NCBI GenBank assembly: GCA_017353855.1
Contig: JAFMSA010000127.1
Span: forward strand, 1-9,016
Length of the DNA: 9,016 nucleotides
DNA from: Alphaproteobacteria bacterium
GTDB lineage: Bacteria; Pseudomonadota; Alphaproteobacteria; ATCC43930; CGMCC-115725
Direction: 5' to 3'
A program made the translations under genes and the position numbers. Below are positions 5,482-9,016 of this stretch, one piece after another. The notes under the pieces were generated by a model. It saw only the letters and a list, made by a program, of their open reading frames with translations. It did not search any database and was not told where the DNA came from. Each line of letters begins with the position of its first letter. Within the stretch, counting starts at the first letter, position 1.

Positions 5482-5853
5482 ATGACGGCACGAGATTGCC
5501 GGCGCCGCAGTATGGGTCTTGTGGGTGGCTGTGTCGTGCTGACGCTGATGGCGGGGCTTGCCCGCGCCGGGAGCAACGACTACCCGACCGCCGATCGCGC
5601 GGATTACGTAATCGGGTGCATGGCCGCCAACGGCAATACGCGCGAGGCGCTGTTCAAATGCTCCTGCGCCATCGATACGATCGCGGGGTTGATGCCGTAT
5701 TCCCGGTATGAGCAGGCGGAAACCGCGCTCAGTCTGCAGGCGGGCGGCGGGGTCGGCGGAAGGGTCGGCCTGTTTCGCGATCCGCCGCAGATCAAGGCGG
5801 TAATCGAGGAACTGCGCAGAGCCCAGGCCGAGGCGAATTTGCAGTGCCGCTGA
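5482..5853 (+). CDS. Small exported Cys-containing protein next to the xox unit
   Basis: The 123-residue product has a signal peptide with a basic n-region (TARDCRRRS), a hydrophobic core (MGLVGGCVVLTLMAG) and likely cleavage at LARA|GS (residue 29). The mature part, about 94 residues, has four Cys: C46, C60, C62 and C122. Its core is GCMAANGNTREALFKCSCAI followed by DTIAGLMPYSRYEQAE, then a Gly-rich loop and a helical LRRAQAEANLQC end. I recall unnamed proteins with this core beside PQQ-alcohol dehydrogenase genes, but know of no assigned function. The CSC pair could bind metal or heme or form disulfides (inference). Starts at 5434, 5482 and 5512 are possible; I chose 5482 because it gives the best signal peptide and has GGAT a few bases upstream. 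It is the only complete plus-strand gene here and converges on the SoxYZ-like gene with an 11-nt gap. Confidence 0.72.
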   Translation: MTARDCRRRSMGLVGGCVVLTLMAGLARAGSNDYPTADRADYVIGCMAANGNTREALFKCSCAIDTIAGLMPYSRYEQAETALSLQAGGGVGGRVGLFRDPPQIKAVIEELRRAQAEANLQCR

Positions 5854-5864
5854 CGGAAAGAGGC

Positions 5865-6701
5865 CTACATTTGCTCGGGCGCTACCGGCCAGCTCTGCGT
5901 AAAGCGGCGCTGGCTGCTGTCGAGTATCTTAGCAGTCAGCGTTCCCGGGGCTGATCCCCCCGGCGGGCGGAAGCTGAACCTGAAGCTCGGATCCTCGCTG
6001 ATCGCAATATCCGATTCGAGACGGAAGACCGACTGGCCGTTATAGGAAACCTCGAGCAACTGCATGAAATCTGCCGGTATGTAGTTGCGGGTTACCTGAT
6101 CCATCTGCAGACCCGAATTATTTGGGTGGCTGATCAGCAGCTTGGCCCTTATCGGCATGTCGGGCCCGCGCCGGTCGGCCAAGGTCAGTTTCATTTTGCC
6201 CAGCCGTTCGAGTGCAAGAGCCTGGTCCTTCGTCGCCGGGGCCGAGCAGCCGCCCGCCGCCTTAATGAAGCGTGCGGTCGCGAGAAGCCGGCCATCCTTC
6301 GTCTCGGCGATCGCGTGCAGGTAGGTGTAGTCGTCGATGCGAACGCGGGTCGCGATCTCTTCCGTATCGGCGAGCGGCCCGAATGTGAAATGCGCCGCAA
6401 GCGGCGAGGGGTTGTCGTCGATCACGAGATAGAGGGCGCGGAGCTCAGAACCGAGCCTCGGCGCGACCCGCATCGCCACCGGCACGATTGCGGCATCTTC
6501 GGCGCGTGCAGGAGCGTCGATCGCGAGGAGGTCTCCCGCGTCCTCCACGACCCGATCGCCAAAGATCGCATGCCGGAGATCCGACCAGCGCGCCGCACGC
6601 TCCGCCTCGCTTTGTTCGCCATGCGCCGCGCCGCCGGACCCGAGTATCAGGAACAGCATGAAAAAGCCGGCTCGAGCGATGATCGATCGCATTATTCCCA
6701 T
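5865..6701 (-). CDS. Quinoprotein dehydrogenase-associated SoxYZ-like carrier protein
   Basis: A 278-residue exported fusion of SoxY-like and SoxZ-like domains (TIGR04557 type). The signal peptide covers about residues 1-28 (ARAGFFMLFLILGSGGAAHG). The SoxY-like part (about 45-155) ends in KAAGGCSAPA, placing C152 like the swinging-arm Cys of SoxY, which ends in GGCG. The SoxZ-like part (about 170-275) shows PIRAKLLISHPNNSGLQMD, IPADFMQLLEVSYNGQSVF and DPSFRFSFRP, all typical of SoxZ. In SoxYZ the Cys carries sulfur intermediates; what this version carries in alcohol-oxidising bacteria is not established. The Cys here is internal rather than C-terminal because of the fusion. The ATG at 6701 has a strong TAAGGAG (6707-6713) 5 nt upstream, and its first codons overlap the end of the metallohydrolase gene by 10 nt. 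A second ATG at 6692 would form TAATG but lies too far from that ribosome site. Confidence 0.93.
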   Translation of the reverse strand: MGIMRSIIARAGFFMLFLILGSGGAAHGEQSEAERAARWSDLRHAIFGDRVVEDAGDLLAIDAPARAEDAAIVPVAMRVAPRLGSELRALYLVIDDNPSPLAAHFTFGPLADTEEIATRVRIDDYTYLHAIAETKDGRLLATARFIKAAGGCSAPATKDQALALERLGKMKLTLADRRGPDMPIRAKLLISHPNNSGLQMDQVTRNYIPADFMQLLEVSYNGQSVFRLESDIAISEDPSFRFSFRPPGGSAPGTLTAKILDSSQRRFTQSWPVAPEQM

Positions 6702-7669
6702 TCAAGCTCCTTATAGCTCGCCGTCACGTTGCGTGGGTGATATTCGTCGAAAAGGAGCCAGCGGCCGCGTTCCGATTTTGCGACCTCCCGATAGGCGTCG
6801 GCAATGCCGATGCCAGCCCTGATCGCTGCCCGCGTGTCGCGTTCGACGGCTTCCAAGTAACGCCGCTCGGGGTCGGCCGCAGCCGGCCACGGCACCCAGA
6901 CGGGGCCGTGGCCGGGGACGGCACGGTCCGCCGGGATACGGGTCAATTGGTGCAATTCCTTCAGCCAGCCCACCACACTCCCGTCGATGACGGGGATGCG
7001 GTCGACAAAAAGCAAGTCGGCGAGCCAGAAGGTCCGCGTATTCTCGTCAAACACCGTCAGATCGTTGTCGGTATGCGCGGGCTCGTGTGCCTGCAGGGCG
7101 AGGCGCCGCCCACCCAGATCGAGCTCGAGCCGATCAGAAACGAGCACCGTCGGTGCGACGAGCTCAGTGGCATCCGCCGCCGCGCCGAGCGCCTCGCGCA
7201 GCCTGCGCAAGTAGTACTTGCCGCGCTGCGCCAGCGCGCCGGGCAGCTTGGCATGGCCCACGAAATCGGGGTGGTCGGGGCCGAACGCGGCGGCGCCGAA
7301 GATGTGATCGGGATGGACGTGGGTCAGGATGACATAGCCGATCCGCCGGTCGGTGCGCGCGCGGATCGCGGCACGCAGTGCGGCACCTTCTCTGAAACTG
7401 CCGCCGGGGTCGATGACTGCAACAGCGTTGTCGCCTATGACGAAGCCGACGTTCGCGATCGCATCGTCATTTGCCGCTGTAGCCTCCTCATGCACTCCAT
7501 TGTGGACGAACACCCCCGGCGCGATTTCCGTCACCGGCAAGGGCGCAGTCTCGGCATGGACGGGCCCCGTCGCGAGGAGGCCGGCGACGGCAGCGGCTGC
7601 CGCGTAAATGCTCAGGCGGATGGAAATGAGTAGTTCTCCGGTCGGACTGGGCAATCGCCGGTTTTGCAT
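6692..7669 (-). CDS. Quinoprotein relay system zinc metallohydrolase (MBL fold)
   Basis: A 325-residue exported metallo-beta-lactamase-fold protein of the SoxH-related group found with PQQ dehydrogenases (TIGR04558/TIGR04559 type; the ELEWE end suggests type 2, from memory). The N-terminus has a signal peptide ending near GPVHA|ET (residue 39). The dinuclear zinc site is complete: H117, H119, D121 and H122 in THVHPDH, H199 in PAHTDND, D218 in WLADLLF and H254 in VPGHGP. NVGFVIGDNAVAVIDPGGS (73-91) is the usual first strand region. The substrate is unknown; hydrolysis of a thioester or sulfur adduct on the adjacent SoxYZ-like carrier is a plausible inference. The ATG at 7669 lacks a clear ribosome site and gives a long n-region, so the true start could be slightly downstream. 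It overlaps the carrier gene, so the two form one unit. pqqE lies about 340 bp upstream on the same strand. Confidence 0.93.
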   Translation of the reverse strand: MQNRRLPSPTGELLISIRLSIYAAAAAVAGLLATGPVHAETAPLPVTEIAPGVFVHNGVHEEATAANDDAIANVGFVIGDNAVAVIDPGGSFREGAALRAAIRARTDRRIGYVILTHVHPDHIFGAAAFGPDHPDFVGHAKLPGALAQRGKYYLRRLREALGAAADATELVAPTVLVSDRLELDLGGRRLALQAHEPAHTDNDLTVFDENTRTFWLADLLFVDRIPVIDGSVVGWLKELHQLTRIPADRAVPGHGPVWVPWPAAADPERRYLEAVERDTRAAIRAGIGIADAYREVAKSERGRWLLFDEYHPRNVTASYKELEWE

Positions 7670-7714
7670 GGGGAGCGTAAACCGTAATTTGCGCAGCCCG
7701 CGCGGCGATGAAGC

Positions 7715-7948
7715 TTAGCGAGCCGGGAATACTTCGACCAAGCGGAAATCAAGCCGGCGAGCGCGCCGGTCCCGTTCCGGTTCAGCGCGAGGGCGCTTCT
7801 CCCGTCCGCGTGGCTGACCTCGTTGGCGAGTACGGAACGAACGATAGCCGATCACGCCGGGGAGCCGGCTTTCGACACCGTCCGACACCACGTCGGCGGC
7901 GGCCGTCTTGTCGCACATCTCGGGAGGGACCGGATTGAGGCACCTCAT
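7715..7948 (-). pseudogene. Possible decayed or doubtful small gene
   Basis: In one minus-strand frame an ATG at 7948 gives 77 residues. The first part, MRCLNPVPPEMCDKTAAADV, looks protein-like, and the RCxNP...CDxxTAxDV pattern recalls small proteobacterial exported proteins (memory only). After roughly 40 residues the frame turns into Arg-rich sequence (QRGQPRGREKRPRAEP) unlike a folded protein. No ribosome site precedes the ATG. The protein-like text continues a few residues upstream of it (TPFVFI), so if real the gene is broken at both ends by frameshifts. It could also be chance. Confidence 0.22.
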
Positions 7949-7959
7949 AATGAACACGA

Positions 7960-7975
7960 AGGGGGTACGCCCCCT
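7960..7975 (-). terminator. GC hairpin after pqqE, possible weak terminator
   Basis: AGGGGG (7975-7970, minus strand) and CCCCCT (7965-7960) form a perfect 6-bp stem with a 4-nt CGTA loop, about 38 nt after the pqqE stop. The following minus-strand sequence, TCGTGTTCATT, is only moderately T-rich, so termination would be weak at best. Confidence 0.3.
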
Positions 7976-8012
7976 GGGGCAGGGCGGACAGCCGGTCTCG
8001 CACCGCAGAGGC

Positions 8013-9014
8013 TCACGCCGATGCGGCAAATGCTGGTAATCGGGACGAGGCGGAAGAATGCTGACGATAGACAAAGCCCGCAGCCGCTCCCTCCGCGTCG
8101 CCGCGCGCTGCGACGAGCAGCCCGTGCGCCGGCGACAGCGCGCAGGCGGGGTCGGTTCGCGCGGCATCCCCGGTCAGTGCGAAAGCTTGGCAGCGGCAGC
8201 CGCCCCAATCGACCTCGCGGCGGCTGCAAGAACGGCAAGGCTCCGGCATCCAGGATGTGCCGCGAAACCGCTCGAAGGCAGGCGAGTCGTACCAGATCTG
8301 CGAAAGGCTCGCGGTCCCGACAGTCGGAAACTCCAGTTCCCTCAGCGTCTCCGCCGCATGGCACGGCAGCACTTTGCCGGCAGGGGTCACGTTGAGAAAA
8401 CGTCGGCCCCACCCGCCCATACAAGCCTTCGGGCGATGGGCGTAATAGTCCGGCACGACGTAATCGATCACAAGGACACCGGCGAGGCGGGCACGCGCGG
8501 CCTCGACCCGTGCGGTTGCCTCGTCGAGCTGGTCACGGCTCGGCAGCAAGGCCGGCCGATTGCGCAGCGCCCAGCCGTAATATTGGACATGCGCCACTTC
8601 GAGCCGGTCGGCGCCGAGCGTTACTGCCAAGTCTATGATCTCGTCGAGGCGCTCCAGATTCTGCCGATGCACGACGGCGTTCACCGTCAGAGGCAGCCCG
8701 GCCTCGCGGACCAGCCGCGCGGCACGGCGCTTGACTTCCTGCGCGCCGGTGAGCCCCGCGATCCGGTCGCCCGATGCCGGATCTGCATCCTGGACGCTCA
8801 GCTGCACGTGCTCCAGCCCGGCCTCGACCAGTCCGGCCAGTCGGTCCGCATCCAGCCCAATGCCCGACGTGATCAGGTTGCCGTAAAGCCCGACGCCCGC
8901 CGCATGTCGGACGAGCTCGCCGAGATCGCGCCGAACCAGTGGCTCTCCCCCCGAGAAATGCACTTGCAGGACACCCAGTGCGGCGGCCTCGCCGAACACC
9001 CGCTTCCAGGTTGT
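8013..9014 (-). CDS. pqqE: PqqE, radical SAM/SPASM enzyme of PQQ biosynthesis, 5' end missing
   Basis: PqqE makes the first carbon-carbon link in PQQ synthesis, joining Glu and Tyr side chains of the PqqA peptide bound to PqqD in the cytoplasm. The frame is open to the right edge; 333 residues are visible, and about 40-50 N-terminal residues carrying the CxxxCxxC cluster motif lie outside the window. Visible landmarks (numbered from the first visible residue) are the SAM-binding HFSGGEPLVRRDL (19-31), AHVQYYGWALRNRP (141-154), typical of PqqE, and a SPASM domain with C198 (KACMGGWGRRF), C218 (VLPCHAAETL), C260 and C263 (PEPCRSCSRRE), C273 and C275 (WGGCRCQAFAL) and C291 (DPACALSPAHG). This set matches the ligands for two auxiliary clusters. 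The C-terminus runs on after the usual FVYR end with a short Ser/Ala-rich tail. No pqqA, pqqB, pqqC or pqqD is visible; they may lie upstream, beyond the right edge. Supplying PQQ to XoxF explains the linkage. Confidence 0.95.
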   Translation of the reverse strand, partial: TTWKRVFGEAAALGVLQVHFSGGEPLVRRDLGELVRHAAGVGLYGNLITSGIGLDADRLAGLVEAGLEHVQLSVQDADPASGDRIAGLTGAQEVKRRAARLVREAGLPLTVNAVVHRQNLERLDEIIDLAVTLGADRLEVAHVQYYGWALRNRPALLPSRDQLDEATARVEAARARLAGVLVIDYVVPDYYAHRPKACMGGWGRRFLNVTPAGKVLPCHAAETLRELEFPTVGTASLSQIWYDSPAFERFRGTSWMPEPCRSCSRREVDWGGCRCQAFALTGDAARTDPACALSPAHGLLVAARGDAEGAAAGFVYRQHSSASSRLPAFAASA

Positions 9015-9016
9015 CG

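Larger units (their letters stand above)
7670..8012. other. Gap between pqqE and the MBL gene without a convincing gene
   Basis: About 343 bp separate the pqqE stop from the metallohydrolase start. No reading frame has both a credible start and protein-like composition; most frames read as Arg/Pro-rich shadow sequence. The region holds a short GC hairpin near the pqqE end and a possible remnant of a small gene, listed separately. A loose promoter-like pair, TTGGTC and TAAGCT with 18 bp between, lies upstream of the MBL gene on the minus strand but is too weak to call. Confidence 0.5.

Noticed and set aside
7670..8012. Search for pqqA, the small PQQ precursor gene
   Set aside because: No short frame with the conserved Glu-x-x-x-Tyr core was found in this gap; it probably lies beyond the right edge.
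7823..8395. Plus-strand frame of 190 codons spanning the pqqE end and the gap
   Set aside because: Very Arg/Pro/Ser-rich, no ribosome site, and antisense to the SPASM domain of pqqE.

Overview
The window is a GC-rich methylotrophy locus, most likely from an alphaproteobacterium (Rhizobiales- or Rhodospirillales-like). That assignment rests on the XoxF sequence type, the gene content and the base composition, and is an inference. It encodes a periplasmic PQQ-dependent alcohol dehydrogenase of the lanthanide type (XoxF) with its accessory proteins. Nearly all genes lie on the minus strand.

Right to left, in the direction of transcription: (1) the 3' part of pqqE (radical SAM/SPASM enzyme of PQQ synthesis) enters from the right edge. 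(2) About 340 bp without a convincing gene follows, with a GC hairpin and a possible gene remnant. (3) A two-gene overlapping unit encodes an exported metallo-beta-lactamase-fold protein ('quinoprotein relay system zinc metallohydrolase' type) and an exported SoxY-SoxZ fusion carrier. (4) One plus-strand gene encodes a small exported Cys-containing protein and diverges from the xox unit. (5) The xox unit reads: a 66-aa Cys-rich small protein, xoxF, a strong hairpin plus U-tract, xoxG (cytochrome c), xoxJ (periplasmic binding-protein fold) and a rhodanese-like CxxxCW protein, the last three joined by 4-nt start/stop overlaps. (6) After a 217-bp gap holding a branched inverted-repeat element comes an exported pentapeptide-repeat protein. 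(7) At the left edge a plus-strand gene of unknown function ends 3 nt from the pentapeptide gene, tail to tail.

Likely joint function: PqqE helps make PQQ; XoxF oxidises methanol or another short alcohol in the periplasm with PQQ and a lanthanide; XoxG takes the electrons; XoxJ probably helps XoxF mature or handle its ligands. The CxxxCW protein, SoxYZ-like carrier and MBL protein look like a thiol or sulfur-carrier relay, yet no sulfur-oxidation gene is visible; their chemistry is not established. The least described parts are the two small Cys-containing proteins at the divergent promoter, the exported pentapeptide protein, the attenuator between xoxF and xoxG, and the structured xoxF leader.
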